A stretch of DNA of 64,000 nucleotides from Streptomyces canus 299MFChir4.1 (GCF_000383615.1 NZ_KB911614.1:1-64000), one strand, 5' to 3'. Shown: positions 8,817 through 19,393, counted from the first letter of the stretch. The notes: generated by a model not told the origin, from the sequence alone. Made by a program: numbers and translations.

Positions 8817-9683
8817 TCACCTGGGCGCCCGGACCACGCCCTCCTGGATCACCGAGATGGCCAGCCGGCCGTCCCGCGTGTAGATGCGGGCCTGGCCCAG
8901 GCCCCGGCCGCCGGAGGCCGACGGGGACTCCTGGTCGTACAGGAGCCATTCGTCGGCGCGGAAGGGGCGGTGGAACCACATCGCGTGGTCCAGCGAGGCC
9001 CCGACGACGTCACCGACGGCCCAGCCGCCGCGCCCGTGCGCGAGCAGGACCGAGTCGAGGAGCGTCATGTCGGAGACGTACGTGGCGAGGACGACGTGCA
9101 GCAGCGGGTCGTCCGCGAGCTTGCCGTTGGTGCGGAACCAGACCTGGGAGTGCGGCTCACGGGGCTCGCCGAACTTTCCGTACGGCGGCTCGTCGACGTA
9201 CCGCAGGTCGATCGCCTCGCGGGCCTCCAGGAACCGCTCCACGACCGCCGGGTCCAGGTGGTCGTAGCCGCGCAGCCGGTCCGCGGAGGTGGGCAGCGTG
9301 GCCGGGTCGGGGGCAGCCGGCATCGCGGCCTGGTGGTCGAAGCCGTCCTCGCGCCGCTGGAAGGAGGCGGAGAGGGCGAAGATCGGCTGGCCGTGCTGGA
9401 TCGCGAGCACCCGGCGCGCGGTGAAGGACCGGCCGTCGTTCATGCGGTCGACGGTGTAGACGATCGGCGCGCCCGGGTCCCCGGGGCGCAGGAAGTACGC
9501 GTGCAGGGAGTGGGCGAGCCGGTCCTCGGGGACCGTGCGCCCGGCGGCGACCAGCGCCTGCGCCGCGACCTGCCCGCCGAAGACGCGGGGGACGACGGCG
9601 GCGCGGGAGTGGCCGCGGAAGATGTCCTCCTCGATCTGCTCGAGGTCGAGCAGATCGAGGAGGTCCTGGAGTGCCTGGCTCAT
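8817..9683 (-). CDS. tesB: Acyl-CoA thioesterase II (TesB-type)
   Basis: The 288-residue double-hotdog thioesterase matches the usual TesB length. Family signatures are FRGHSRAAVVPRVFGGQVAAQAL near the N-terminus, HSLHAYFLRPGDP, and in the second hotdog SLDHAMWFHRPFRADEWLLYDQ, with the Asp/Thr/Gln catalytic network region. It hydrolyses acyl-CoA to free acid and CoA. Its position 34 bases downstream of an acyl-CoA dehydrogenase gene on the same strand suggests co-transcription and a role in adjusting acyl-CoA pools during fatty or branched-chain acid breakdown. The ATG at 9683 gives the standard N-terminus. Confidence 0.88.
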   Translation of the reverse strand: MSQALQDLLDLLDLEQIEEDIFRGHSRAAVVPRVFGGQVAAQALVAAGRTVPEDRLAHSLHAYFLRPGDPGAPIVYTVDRMNDGRSFTARRVLAIQHGQPIFALSASFQRREDGFDHQAAMPAAPDPATLPTSADRLRGYDHLDPAVVERFLEAREAIDLRYVDEPPYGKFGEPREPHSQVWFRTNGKLADDPLLHVVLATYVSDMTLLDSVLLAHGRGGWAVGDVVGASLDHAMWFHRPFRADEWLLYDQESPSASGGRGLGQARIYTRDGRLAISVIQEGVVRAPR

Positions 9684-9717
9684 GGAGCTGTTGTACCGGC
9701 CGCTGATTCCGCGCGGC

Positions 9718-10875
9718 TTACAGGCCCATGTCCTTCGCGATGATCGACTTCATGATCTCGTTGGTGCCGCCGTAGATGCGGTTGACGCGGTTGTCCGCGT
9801 ACAGGCGGGCGATCGGGTACTCGTTCATGAAGCCGTAGCCGCCGTGCAGCTGGAGGCAGCGGTCGATGACCCGGTGGGCGACCTCGGTGGCGAACAGCTT
9901 GGCGCTGGCGGCCTCGGCGGGGGTCAGCTCGCCCGCGTCGAGGGCCTCCAGGGCGCGGTCCACGACGGCCTCGGCCGCGTCGACCTCGGCCTGGCAGGCG
10001 GCCAGCTCGAACTTGGTGTTCTGGAAGGAGGCCACCGGCTTGCCGAAGACGGTGCGCTCCTGGACGTACTGCTTGGCGAACCGGACGGCGGCCTTGGCCT
10101 GCGCGTAGGCGCCGAAGGCGATGCCCCAGCGCTCGGAGGCGAGGTTGTGGCCGAGGTAGTAGAAGCCCTTGTTCTCCTCGCCGAGGAGGTCCTCGACGGG
10201 CACCTTGACGTCGACGAACGCGAGCTCGGCGGTGTCGGAGGTCTTCAGGCCCAGCTTGTCGAGCTTGCGGCCGACGGAGTAGCCCTCGGACTTGGTGTCC
10301 ACGGCGAACAGGGAGATACCGAAGCGGCGGTCCTCGGCGGAGGACGGGGAGGTGCGGGCGGCCACGATCACGCGGTCGGCGTGGACGCCACCGGTGATGA
10401 AGGTCTTGGCGCCGTTGAGGACGTAGTGCGTGCCGTCCTCGGAGAGCTTGGCGGTGGTCTTCATGCCCGCGAGGTCGGAGCCGGTGCCCGGCTCGGTCAT
10501 CGCGAGGGCCCACATCTCCTCGGCGGAGACGAACTTCGGCAGGAAGCGCTTCTTCTGCTCGTCGGTCGCGAGCATCTTGAGGTACGGCAGTCCGAGCAGG
10601 ACGTGCACACCGGAGCCGCCGAACTGGACACCCGCGCGCGAGGTCTCCTCGTACATCACGGCCTCGAACTTGTACGAGTCGATGCCGGCGCCGCCGTACT
10701 CCTCGTCCACGCGGATGCCGAAGATGCCGAGCTCGGCGAGCTTGTAGTAGAAGTCGCGCGGCGCCTGGCCGGCCGCGAACCACTCGTCGTAGACGGGGAC
10801 GACCTCGGCCTCGATGAAGGCGCGCAGGGTCTCCCGGAACGCCTCGTGGTCCTCGTTGAACACCGTACGGCGCAC
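9718..10875 (-). CDS. Acyl-CoA dehydrogenase (long-chain-type active-site layout)
   Basis: The 385-residue FAD enzyme oxidises acyl-CoA to trans-2-enoyl-CoA. It shows the ACAD N-terminal helical domain, the ALAMTEPGTGSDLAGMKT signature, and LHGGYGFMNEYPIARLYAD with RIYGGTNEIMKSII at the C-terminus. At the position where medium- and short-chain enzymes have the catalytic Glu (YEGT) this protein has Gly (YGGT), as in long-chain and isovaleryl types that use a Glu in another helix. The GTG at 10875 was chosen because GGAGG lies 8 bases upstream; the open frame extends further but lacks homology. The gene faces away from no partner and is followed by tesB. Confidence 0.87.
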   Translation of the reverse strand: MRRTVFNEDHEAFRETLRAFIEAEVVPVYDEWFAAGQAPRDFYYKLAELGIFGIRVDEEYGGAGIDSYKFEAVMYEETSRAGVQFGGSGVHVLLGLPYLKMLATDEQKKRFLPKFVSAEEMWALAMTEPGTGSDLAGMKTTAKLSEDGTHYVLNGAKTFITGGVHADRVIVAARTSPSSAEDRRFGISLFAVDTKSEGYSVGRKLDKLGLKTSDTAELAFVDVKVPVEDLLGEENKGFYYLGHNLASERWGIAFGAYAQAKAAVRFAKQYVQERTVFGKPVASFQNTKFELAACQAEVDAAEAVVDRALEALDAGELTPAEAASAKLFATEVAHRVIDRCLQLHGGYGFMNEYPIARLYADNRVNRIYGGTNEIMKSIIAKDMGL

Positions 10876-10909
10876 CGCCGCCACCTCCACCTGCTGAGAG
10901 AGTCCATGT

Positions 10910-10925
10910 CTAAGCGCTTGCTCAG
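10910..10925. promoter_or_regulatory. Palindromic operator upstream of the acyl-CoA dehydrogenase
   Basis: CTAAGCGCTTGCTCAG contains the perfect 8-mer AAGCGCTT and lies 35 bases before the GTG start. AAGCGCTT-centred sequences are typical of TetR-type operators in front of fatty-acid oxidation genes in actinobacteria. The binding protein is not known; the neighbouring TetR has different sites upstream of its own gene. Confidence 0.4.
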
Positions 10926-10982
10926 AAAGTAAAGGTACCGGCCGGTAGCGAGACGCGTCCAGAGCTGATCCCGTAACGCTCG

Positions 10983-11576
10983 TCACGCCGCCGCGGCCGC
11001 GAACGCCCCCCGGGCCATGCGGTGCAGCAGCTCCGCGGTGGCGCCGCGGCCCGGGAGCGAGCCGGGGCGGCCCAGGTGCGGGGTGGAGTTCAGGAGCCCG
11101 AAGACGGAGTGCACGGCCGAGCGGGCGGCGGGTTCCGCGAGGGAGGGGTAGACCTCGCGCAGGATCTCCACCCACAGCTCGACGTACTGCCGCTGGAGCT
11201 GCCGCACCAGCTTGCGGTCGCTGTCCCGGAGGCGGTCCAGCTCACGGTCGTGCAGGGTGATCAGGGGGCGGTCGTCGAGCGCGAAGTCGATGTGGCCCTC
11301 GATCAGCGAGTCCAGCAGCACCTCGGGGTCGCCGCCGTCCGACTCGGCGACCCTGCGCTTGCCGCCGGTCAGGAGCCGGCCGCTGATCCCCACCAGCAGC
11401 TCCGCCAGCATCGCGTCCTTGCCCGCGAAGTGCCGGTAGAGCCCGGGCCCGCTGATGCCGACCGCCGCGCCTATCTCGTCCACGCCCACGCCGTGGAACC
11501 CACGCTCGGCGAACAGCAGCGCGGCTTCCTTGAGGATCTGCTCGCGGCGGGTGGGAGCGTCGGTTCTCGTGGCCAT
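10983..11576 (-). CDS. TetR-family repressor, likely of the leucine catabolic operon
   Basis: The 197-residue protein has an N-terminal TetR helix-turn-helix (about residues 10-56: REQILKEAALLFAERGFHGVG followed by IGAAVGISGPGLYRHFAGKD) and a helical ligand domain. It is divergent from the carboxylase/HMG-CoA lyase/dehydrogenase operon, with two matching palindromes between them, so it probably represses that operon and itself. An acyl-CoA thioester of the pathway would be a sensible effector, but this is inference. The ATG at 11576 gives the usual short N-terminal arm before helix 1. Confidence 0.85.
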   Translation of the reverse strand: MATRTDAPTRREQILKEAALLFAERGFHGVGVDEIGAAVGISGPGLYRHFAGKDAMLAELLVGISGRLLTGGKRRVAESDGGDPEVLLDSLIEGHIDFALDDRPLITLHDRELDRLRDSDRKLVRQLQRQYVELWVEILREVYPSLAEPAARSAVHSVFGLLNSTPHLGRPGSLPGRGATAELLHRMARGAFAAAAA

Positions 11577-11598
11577 GGATGCAATTCTAGACAGGGAG

Positions 11599-11642
11599 GT
11601 TAGCGGTCGTTAACCTGAAGGAAATGGTTAACGCTCATTAAC
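11599..11642. promoter_or_regulatory. Two TetR-type operators between the tetR and carboxylase genes
   Basis: Site 1, GTTAGCGGTCGTTAAC (11599-11614), and site 2, GTTAACGCTCATTAAC (11627-11642), share the imperfect palindrome GTTAACG-NN-CNTTAAC. They are 28 bp apart centre to centre, which is close to helical phasing. They sit in the 97-bp divergent region and are the obvious targets of the adjacent TetR protein. Confidence 0.6.
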
Positions 11643-11673
11643 AGGCGAGCACTGGGTGAGGGGACCGCGGGAC

Positions 11674-13290
<1,617 letters not shown>

Positions 13291-13296
13291 GGACCC

Positions 13297-15213
13297 ATGT
13301 TTGACACAGTGCTTGTCGCCAACCGGGGCGAGATCGCGGTCCGCGTCATCCGCACCCTGCGCGCCCTGGGCGTGCGCTCGGTGGCCGTCTTCTCCGACGC
13401 GGACGCCGACGCGCGGCACGTCCGGGAGGCCGACACCGCCGTACGGCTCGGACCGGCGCCGGCGTCGGAGAGCTATCTGTCCGCCGAGCGCCTCCTGGAG
13501 GCCGCCGCCCGCACCGGCGCCCGGGCCGTCCACCCCGGCTACGGCTTCCTCGCCGAGAACGCGGCCTTCGCGCGCGCGTGCGCCGACGCCGGGCTGGTCT
13601 TCATCGGGCCGCCCGCCGACGCGATCGCCCTCATGGGCGACAAGATCCGCGCCAAGGAGACCGTCGAGGCGGCCGGCGTCCCGGTCGTGCCCGGCGGCCG
13701 GGACCCCGAACTGGTCGAGGCCGCGCGCGCGTTGGGCGCCCCGGTGCTGCTGAAGCCCAGTGCGGGCGGCGGCGGCAAGGGCATGCGGCTGGTCCGGGAC
13801 CTGACGGTCCTGGAGGAGGAGATCGCCGCCGCCCGACGCGAGGCCCGCACCTCCTTCGGCGACGACACCCTGCTCGTGGAGCGGTGGGTGGACCGGCCCC
13901 GGCACATCGAGATCCAGGTGCTGGCCGACGGCCACGGCAACGTGATCCACCTCGGCGAGCGCGAGTGCTCCCTCCAGCGCCGGCACCAGAAGATCATCGA
14001 GGAGGCGCCCAGCGTCCTCCTCGACGAGGACACGCGCGCGTCGATGGGCGAGGCCGCGGTCGAGGCCGCCCGCTCCTGCGGCTACCGGGGCGCGGGCACC
14101 GTCGAGTTCATCGTGCCCGGCGACGATCCGTCCTCGTACCACTTCATGGAGATGAACACCCGCCTCCAGGTGGAGCACCCGGTCACCGAGCTCGTCACCG
14201 GCCTGGACCTGGTGGAATGGCAGCTGCGGGTCGCGGCGGGCGAGCGGCTGCCGTACGGGCAGGAGGGCGTCCGGCTGACCGGGCACGCGATCGAGGCCCG
14301 CGTCTGTGCGGAGGATCCCGCACGCGGGTTCCTGCCCTCCGGCGGCACGGTCCTGCGGCTCAACGAACCCCAGGGCGACGGCGTCCGCACCGACTCCGGG
14401 CTCAGCGAGGGCACCGAGGTCGGCAGCCTGTACGACCCGATGCTGTCCAAGGTCATCGCCTACGGCCCGGACCGCGCGACCGCGCTCAGGAAGCTGCGGG
14501 CGGCTCTCGCGGAGACGGTCACGCTGGGCGTGCAGACCAACGCGGGGTTCCTGCGCCGGCTCCTTGCCCATCCGGCGGTGGTCGCGGGCGAGTTGGACAC
14601 CGGGCTGGTCGAGCGCGTGGTGGCCGACCTGGTCGCCACGGACGTACCGGAGGAGGTGTTCGAGGCGGCCGCCGCCGTACGGCTGGAGGCGCTGCGTCCC
14701 CGCGCGGACGGCTGGACCGATCCGTTCTCGGTGCCGAGCGGCTGGCGGATGGGGGGCCTCGGGAAGGACCTCGGGTTCCACCTCCGGGTGCAGGAGCCCG
14801 TGGAGTACGTCCCGCGCGGCACCCACATCGTCAGCGACGACCGGGTCTCCGTCACCCTCGACGGCGTCCGCCACACCTTCCACCGGGCCGGTGACTGGGT
14901 GGGCCGTGACGGCGATGCCTGGCAGGTCCGCGATCACGACCCGGTGGCCGCCGCGCTCACCGGTGCGGGCCGCGTCGGCGGGGACTCGCTCACCGCGCCC
15001 ATGCCGGGGACGGTGACCGTGGTGAAGGTCGCCGTGGGCGACGAAGTCACCACGGGACAGAGCCTGTTGGTGGTCGAGGCGATGAAGATGGAACACGTCA
15101 TCTCCGCCCCGCACGCCGGCACGGTCGCCGAGCTGGACGTCACGCCGGGCACGACCGTCGCCATGGACCAGGTGCTGGCCGTGATCGCACCCCACGAGGA
15201 GGTGGCGCAGTGA
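13297..15213 (+). CDS. Biotin-dependent acyl-CoA carboxylase alpha subunit (biotin carboxylase + biotin carrier)
   Basis: The 638-residue protein carboxylates its own biotin using ATP and bicarbonate. The N-terminal biotin carboxylase domain starts VLVANRGEIAVRVIRTL. It has an ATP-grasp region with SAGGGGKGM, the ERECSLQRRHQKIIEEAPS block and EMNTRLQVEHPVTE. The C-terminal biotinyl domain carries EAMKMEH with the biotinylated Lys at about residue 597. Together with the preceding beta subunit it forms the probable methylcrotonyl-CoA carboxylase. Its stop overlaps the HMG-CoA lyase start (GTGA), so the genes are translationally coupled. Confidence 0.9.
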   Translation: MFDTVLVANRGEIAVRVIRTLRALGVRSVAVFSDADADARHVREADTAVRLGPAPASESYLSAERLLEAAARTGARAVHPGYGFLAENAAFARACADAGLVFIGPPADAIALMGDKIRAKETVEAAGVPVVPGGRDPELVEAARALGAPVLLKPSAGGGGKGMRLVRDLTVLEEEIAAARREARTSFGDDTLLVERWVDRPRHIEIQVLADGHGNVIHLGERECSLQRRHQKIIEEAPSVLLDEDTRASMGEAAVEAARSCGYRGAGTVEFIVPGDDPSSYHFMEMNTRLQVEHPVTELVTGLDLVEWQLRVAAGERLPYGQEGVRLTGHAIEARVCAEDPARGFLPSGGTVLRLNEPQGDGVRTDSGLSEGTEVGSLYDPMLSKVIAYGPDRATALRKLRAALAETVTLGVQTNAGFLRRLLAHPAVVAGELDTGLVERVVADLVATDVPEEVFEAAAAVRLEALRPRADGWTDPFSVPSGWRMGGLGKDLGFHLRVQEPVEYVPRGTHIVSDDRVSVTLDGVRHTFHRAGDWVGRDGDAWQVRDHDPVAAALTGAGRVGGDSLTAPMPGTVTVVKVAVGDEVTTGQSLLVVEAMKMEHVISAPHAGTVAELDVTPGTTVAMDQVLAVIAPHEEVAQ

Positions 15214-16130
15214 CCCTGCCCATGACCATCCCCGAACCCGGCCTCCCCGCCCGCGTCCGCATCCACGAGGTCGGCGCCCGTGACGGCCTGCAGAACGAGA
15301 AGTCGACCGTGCCCACCGAGGTCAAGGCGGAGTTCGTGCGCCGCCTGGCCGACGCGGGGCTCACCACGATCGAGGCGACGAGCTTCGTCCACCCGAAGTG
15401 GGTGCCCCAACTCGCGGACGCGGAGCAGTTGTTCCCGCAGATCGCCGACCTGCCGGTGGATCTGCCGGTCCTGGTCCCGAACGAACGGGGCCTGGACCGC
15501 GCGCTGGCCCTCGGAGCCCGCCGCGTCGCCGTGTTCGCGAGCGCCACCGAGTCCTTCGCCAAGGCCAACCTCAACCGCACGGTCGACGAGGCCCTGGCGA
15601 TGTTCGACCCGGTCGTCGCGCGGGCCAAGGCCGCGGGCGTGCACGTCCGCGGCTACCTCTCCATGTGCTTCGGCGACCCGTGGGAGGGCGCGGTCCCGGT
15701 CCCCCAGGTCGTCAAGGTCTGCCGCGCCCTGCTCGACATGGGCTGCGACGAGCTCAGCCTCGGCGACACCATCGGGGTGGCGACACCGGGCCACGTACGG
15801 GCGCTGCTCACCGAACTCGACGTCCCCGTCGAGAAGGTGGGCGTGCACTTCCACGACACGTACGGCCAGGCCCTCGCCAACACCCACGCCGCCCTCCAGC
15901 ACGGCGTCACCACCGTGGACGCCTCCGCGGGCGGCCTCGGCGGCTGCCCGTACGCCAAGTCCGCCACCGGCAACCTCGCCACCGAAGACCTCGTGTGGAT
16001 GCTTCAGGGCCTCGGCATCGACACCGGTGTCGACCTCGGCCGTCTCGTCGCCACCAGCGCCTGGATGGCCGAACACCTGGGCCGACCCAGCCCGTCCCGC
16101 ACCGTCCGCGCCCTCTCCCACCAGGAGTGA
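15210..16130 (+). CDS. Hydroxymethylglutaryl-CoA lyase
   Basis: The 306-residue TIM-barrel enzyme cleaves HMG-CoA to acetyl-CoA and acetoacetate, the last step of leucine catabolism. Visible signatures are VGARDGLQNE near the N-terminus (metal-binding Asp), LGDTIGVATPG, VGVHFHDTYGQALAN (metal-binding His pair) and GGLGGCPYAKSATGN with the catalytic Cys. The GTG at 15210 overlaps the carboxylase stop by 4 bases; ATG at 15222 is an alternative start. It ends 6 bases before the dehydrogenase gene. Confidence 0.92.
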   Translation: MTLPMTIPEPGLPARVRIHEVGARDGLQNEKSTVPTEVKAEFVRRLADAGLTTIEATSFVHPKWVPQLADAEQLFPQIADLPVDLPVLVPNERGLDRALALGARRVAVFASATESFAKANLNRTVDEALAMFDPVVARAKAAGVHVRGYLSMCFGDPWEGAVPVPQVVKVCRALLDMGCDELSLGDTIGVATPGHVRALLTELDVPVEKVGVHFHDTYGQALANTHAALQHGVTTVDASAGGLGGCPYAKSATGNLATEDLVWMLQGLGIDTGVDLGRLVATSAWMAEHLGRPSPSRTVRALSHQE

Positions 16131-16136
16131 ACCCCG

Positions 16137-17297
16137 ATGGACCACCGCCTCTCCCCCGAGCTGGAAGAACTCCGCCGTACCGTCGAGGAGTTCGCCCATG
16201 AGGTCGTAGCGCCGAAGATCGGCGAGTACTACGAACACCACGAGTTCCCCTACGAGATCGTCCGCGAGATGGGCCGCATGGGCCTGTTCGGACTGCCGTT
16301 CCCCGAGGAGTACGGCGGGATGGGCGGCGACTACCTGGCGCTCGGCCTCGTGCTTGAGGAACTCGCGCGCGTGGACTCCTCGGTGGCGATCACCCTGGAG
16401 GCCGGCGTCTCCCTGGGCGCCATGCCGATCCATCTGTTCGGCACCGAGGAGCAGAAGCGCGAGTGGCTGCCCCGGCTGTGCTCGGGCGAGATCCTGGGCG
16501 CCTTCGGCCTCACGGAACCGGACGGCGGCAGCGACGCCGGGGCGACCCGTACGACGGCCCGTCTGGACCCGGACACCGACGAGTGGGTCATCAACGGCAC
16601 CAAGTGCTTCATCACCAACTCCGGCACCGACATCACGGGACTGGTGACCGTCACCGCGGTCACCGGGCGCAAGCCCGACGGCAAGCCCCTGATCTCCTCA
16701 ATCATCGTCCCCTCGGGCACCCCGGGCTTCACGGTCGCGGCGCCGTACTCGAAGGTCGGCTGGAACGCCTCGGACACCCGTGAGCTGTCCTTCTCCGACG
16801 TCCGGGTCCCGGCGGCGAACCTGCTGGGCGAACAGGGCCGCGGCTACGCCCAGTTCCTGCGCATCCTCGACGAGGGCCGGATCGCCATCGCGGCCCTCGG
16901 GACCGGGCTCGCGCAGGGCTGTGTGGACGAGTCGGTGAAGTACGCGAAGGAGCGGGAGGCCTTCGGGCGGCCCATCGGCGCCAACCAGGCCATCCAGTTC
17001 AAGATCGCCGACATGGAGATGAAGGCCCACACGGCCCGCCTCGCCTGGCGTGACGCAGCCTCACGTCTGGTCTCCGGTGAGCCCTTCAAGAAGGAGGCGG
17101 CCCTCGCCAAGCTGTACTCCTCCACGATCGCCGTGGACAACGCCCGTGACGCCACACAGATCCACGGCGGCTACGGCTTCATGAACGAGTACCCGGTCGC
17201 CCGGATGTGGCGCGACTCCAAGATCCTGGAGATCGGCGAGGGCACGAGCGAGGTCCAGCGGATGCTGATCGCACGGGAGTTGGGGCTGGCGGGTTAA
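16137..17297 (+). CDS. Acyl-CoA dehydrogenase, probable isovaleryl-CoA or short-branched-chain type
   Basis: The 386-residue FAD enzyme shows the ACAD signatures GAFGLTEPDGGSDAGATRTTA (first signature), AAPYSKVGWNASDTRELSF, QIHGGYGFMNEYPVARMWRDSKILEIGEGTSEVQR at the C-terminus. A Glu occupies the position equivalent to the medium/short-chain catalytic base (GEGTSE). As the last gene of the carboxylase/HMG-CoA lyase operon, it most likely feeds isovaleryl-CoA (or a related branched acyl-CoA) into the pathway. Sequence alone does not fix chain length. Confidence 0.87.
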   Translation: MDHRLSPELEELRRTVEEFAHEVVAPKIGEYYEHHEFPYEIVREMGRMGLFGLPFPEEYGGMGGDYLALGLVLEELARVDSSVAITLEAGVSLGAMPIHLFGTEEQKREWLPRLCSGEILGAFGLTEPDGGSDAGATRTTARLDPDTDEWVINGTKCFITNSGTDITGLVTVTAVTGRKPDGKPLISSIIVPSGTPGFTVAAPYSKVGWNASDTRELSFSDVRVPAANLLGEQGRGYAQFLRILDEGRIAIAALGTGLAQGCVDESVKYAKEREAFGRPIGANQAIQFKIADMEMKAHTARLAWRDAASRLVSGEPFKKEAALAKLYSSTIAVDNARDATQIHGGYGFMNEYPVARMWRDSKILEIGEGTSEVQRMLIARELGLAG

Positions 17298-17359
17298 GGC
17301 GCAGCTCACCGGGCACCCCGCTGCGACGGGGCGGCGCCCCGCCCTCTGGACATTTGATG

Positions 17360-17374
17360 AGGTTAGGCTAACCT
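17360..17374. promoter_or_regulatory. Iron box (DmdR/IdeR operator) upstream of desE
   Basis: AGGTTAGGCTAACCT is a 15-bp palindrome (only the centre is unpaired) that matches the core of the actinobacterial iron-box TTAGGTTAGGCTCACCTAA. It lies 51 bases before the ferrioxamine-binding lipoprotein start, which fits Fe2+-dependent repression by DmdR1/IdeR. Confidence 0.8.
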
Positions 17375-17425
17375 ACCTTCGAACTTGTCCGGCGGGCGCC
17401 CTGCCCCGTTCGAAAGCAGCCACAC

Positions 17426-18472
17426 ATGTCCAACGCACGAGCCGCCCATCTCACCCGCCGTGGCATCCTCGCCGCCGGCGGCGCACTCGGCCTCGGGGCC
17501 GTGCTCGCGGCCTGTGGTGACGACGACTCCAGCGGCGAGGGCTCTGGCAAGGGGACCACGGCCGCGAAGTCCGGGGCGTGGACCTTCAAGGACGACCGTG
17601 GCACGACCGTGAAGCTCGACCAGGTCCCCACGAAGATCGTCGCCTTCGTCGGCGTCGCCGCCGCGCTCCACGACTACGGCATCGAGGTCAAGGGCGTCTT
17701 CGGCCCCACCAAGACCAAGGACGGCAAGGCCGACGTCCAGGCCGGCGACATGGACATCAGCAAGCTGACCGTCTTCGGCAACGTGTGGGACCAGTTCAAC
17801 GTCGAGCAGTACGCGGCCTTCGCGCCCGAGGTCCTCATCACCACGACCTTCGACAGCGCCGGCACCCTCTGGTACGTCCCCGCGGCCTCCGCGTCCAAGA
17901 TCGCCAAGCTGGCACCGAGCGTGGCGGTCTCCGTCTACGACCGCCAGATCACCACGCCTCTCCAGAAGGTGTGGGAGCTGGCCGAGTCCCTCGGCGCCGA
18001 CATGACGGCGACCAAGGTCACCGACGCGAAGAAGCGGTTCGAGTCGGCGTCGCAGCGGTTGCGTGCCGCCGCCAAGGCCCACCGGGACATCAAGGTGCTC
18101 GCCGGGTCCGCGGCCCAGGACGTCTTCTACGTCTCCGGGACCAACCTCTCCATCGACCTGGAGTACTTCAAGGCGCTCGGCGTGAACTTCGTGGAGCCCC
18201 CGGCGTCCGTACTGAAGGCGTCCGGTGGCTGGTACGAGTCGCTGAGCTGGGAGAACGTCGACAAGTACGCGGCCGACATCATCATGATGGACGACCGCAC
18301 GGCCACGATCCAGCCGGCCGACATCACCGAGGCGACCTGGAAGAAGCTGCCCGCGGTGAAGGCGGGGCAGGTCATCGCGCGGTCGCCGGAGCCGATTCTG
18401 TCGTACGACAAGTGCGTGGCGATGGTGGAGAACCTCGCGAAGGCGATCGAGACCGCGAAGAAGGTCAGCTAA
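17426..18472 (+). CDS. desE: Ferrioxamine-type siderophore-binding lipoprotein (ABC transporter)
   Basis: The 348-residue protein begins with a twin-Arg, lipobox leader (TRRGILAAGG ... VLAAC, modified Cys near residue 30) followed by a Gly/Ser-rich linker. This places it on the outer face of the membrane. The rest is a FepB/BtuF-type (cluster A-2) binding fold: TVKLDQVPTKIVAFVG begins lobe 1, and AADIIMMDDR and WKKLPAVKAGQVI are typical of lobe 2. Position beside desABCD and an iron box identify it as the desferrioxamine receptor DesE. No permease or ATPase is present in the window, so these must come from elsewhere. Confidence 0.88.
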   Translation: MSNARAAHLTRRGILAAGGALGLGAVLAACGDDDSSGEGSGKGTTAAKSGAWTFKDDRGTTVKLDQVPTKIVAFVGVAAALHDYGIEVKGVFGPTKTKDGKADVQAGDMDISKLTVFGNVWDQFNVEQYAAFAPEVLITTTFDSAGTLWYVPAASASKIAKLAPSVAVSVYDRQITTPLQKVWELAESLGADMTATKVTDAKKRFESASQRLRAAAKAHRDIKVLAGSAAQDVFYVSGTNLSIDLEYFKALGVNFVEPPASVLKASGGWYESLSWENVDKYAADIIMMDDRTATIQPADITEATWKKLPAVKAGQVIARSPEPILSYDKCVAMVENLAKAIETAKKVS

Positions 18473-18506
18473 CCACTCACATCTTCCTGAGCCTCAGGAG
18501 CTTTGT

Positions 18507-19340
18507 ATGACTACGGCCGTAGCCGCCCCGTTCCGCTTCTTCTCCTTGCAAGTTGTTCGGACTCGGCGGCTCGGGCCGTCTCTGGTCCGGGTCACCTTCA
18601 CCGGGGAGGATCTCCAGTACTTCTTCTCCGACGGGCACGACCAGTCGCTGTCCCTCTTCCTCCCCGCGGGAGGGCGGACCGAGCCCGGGGTTCCCGTCGA
18701 GCTCGGGGACGGGTGGTGGCAGGCATGGCGGGAGCAGCCGGACGAGGTGCGGGCCGTGATGCGGTCGTACACCCTCCGGGGCCTGCGCCGCGATCCCGAC
18801 GAGATCGACATCGACTTCGTGCTGCACGAGCCCGCCGGGCCCGCCTCCGCCTGGGCCTCGCGCGCCTGCGTCGGCGACAAGGTCCAACTGCTGGGGCCCG
18901 CCGTCGCCGACAACCGGGCCATCCGGTTCCGGCCGCCCGCGGGCACCGACCTGGTGCTGCTCTGGGGCGACGGGACCGCCCTGCCCGCGGTCTCCGCGAT
19001 CCTCGAAGCCCTCCCCGCCGGGCAGCGCGCCCGGGTCTGGCTGGAGGTGCGCGACGCCGGGGACATCCAGGACCTCGCGACCGAGGCGGACGCCGAGATC
19101 ACCTGGCTCGTGGCCGACGAGACCGGCGCCGAGGGGTCCCCCATGACCCTCGGCGCCCTTCGTGACACCCAACTCCCGCCCGCCGAGCGGCCGTACGTCT
19201 GGATCGCGGGGGAGTCCGGGTGCGTGAAGGAGCTGCGGCGGCACTTCGTGCGGGAGCGGGGGATCGACCGGCGCCGGGTGACCTTCGTGGGGTACTGGCG
19301 GCAGGGGATGACGGAGGAGCAGTTGCGGGCGGCGGAGTGA
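18507..19340 (+). CDS. desF: Siderophore-interacting protein, FAD-dependent ferric-siderophore reductase
   Basis: The 277-residue cytoplasmic flavoprotein is of the SIP (ViuB-like) family. The N-terminal FAD-binding barrel contains the RSYTLRG motif for flavin phosphate (around residues 90-96), and the C-terminal half is a NAD(P)H-binding-like domain (WIAGESGCVKELRRHFV). It is thought to release iron from imported ferrioxamine by reduction. The gene starts 34 bases after desE, with AGGAG before the ATG, so both probably share the upstream iron box. Confidence 0.87.
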   Translation: MTTAVAAPFRFFSLQVVRTRRLGPSLVRVTFTGEDLQYFFSDGHDQSLSLFLPAGGRTEPGVPVELGDGWWQAWREQPDEVRAVMRSYTLRGLRRDPDEIDIDFVLHEPAGPASAWASRACVGDKVQLLGPAVADNRAIRFRPPAGTDLVLLWGDGTALPAVSAILEALPAGQRARVWLEVRDAGDIQDLATEADAEITWLVADETGAEGSPMTLGALRDTQLPPAERPYVWIAGESGCVKELRRHFVRERGIDRRRVTFVGYWRQGMTEEQLRAAE

Positions 19341-19393
19341 TTCCTTCCGACGTGACGCCGGTCACGGTGGGGGCGGGTTTCCCCGCAACTTAA

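Noticed and set aside
9535..10932. 465-codon plus-strand frame opposite the thioesterase and acyl-CoA dehydrogenase
   Set aside because: Low-complexity translation without domains; the minus-strand genes are complete and recognisable.
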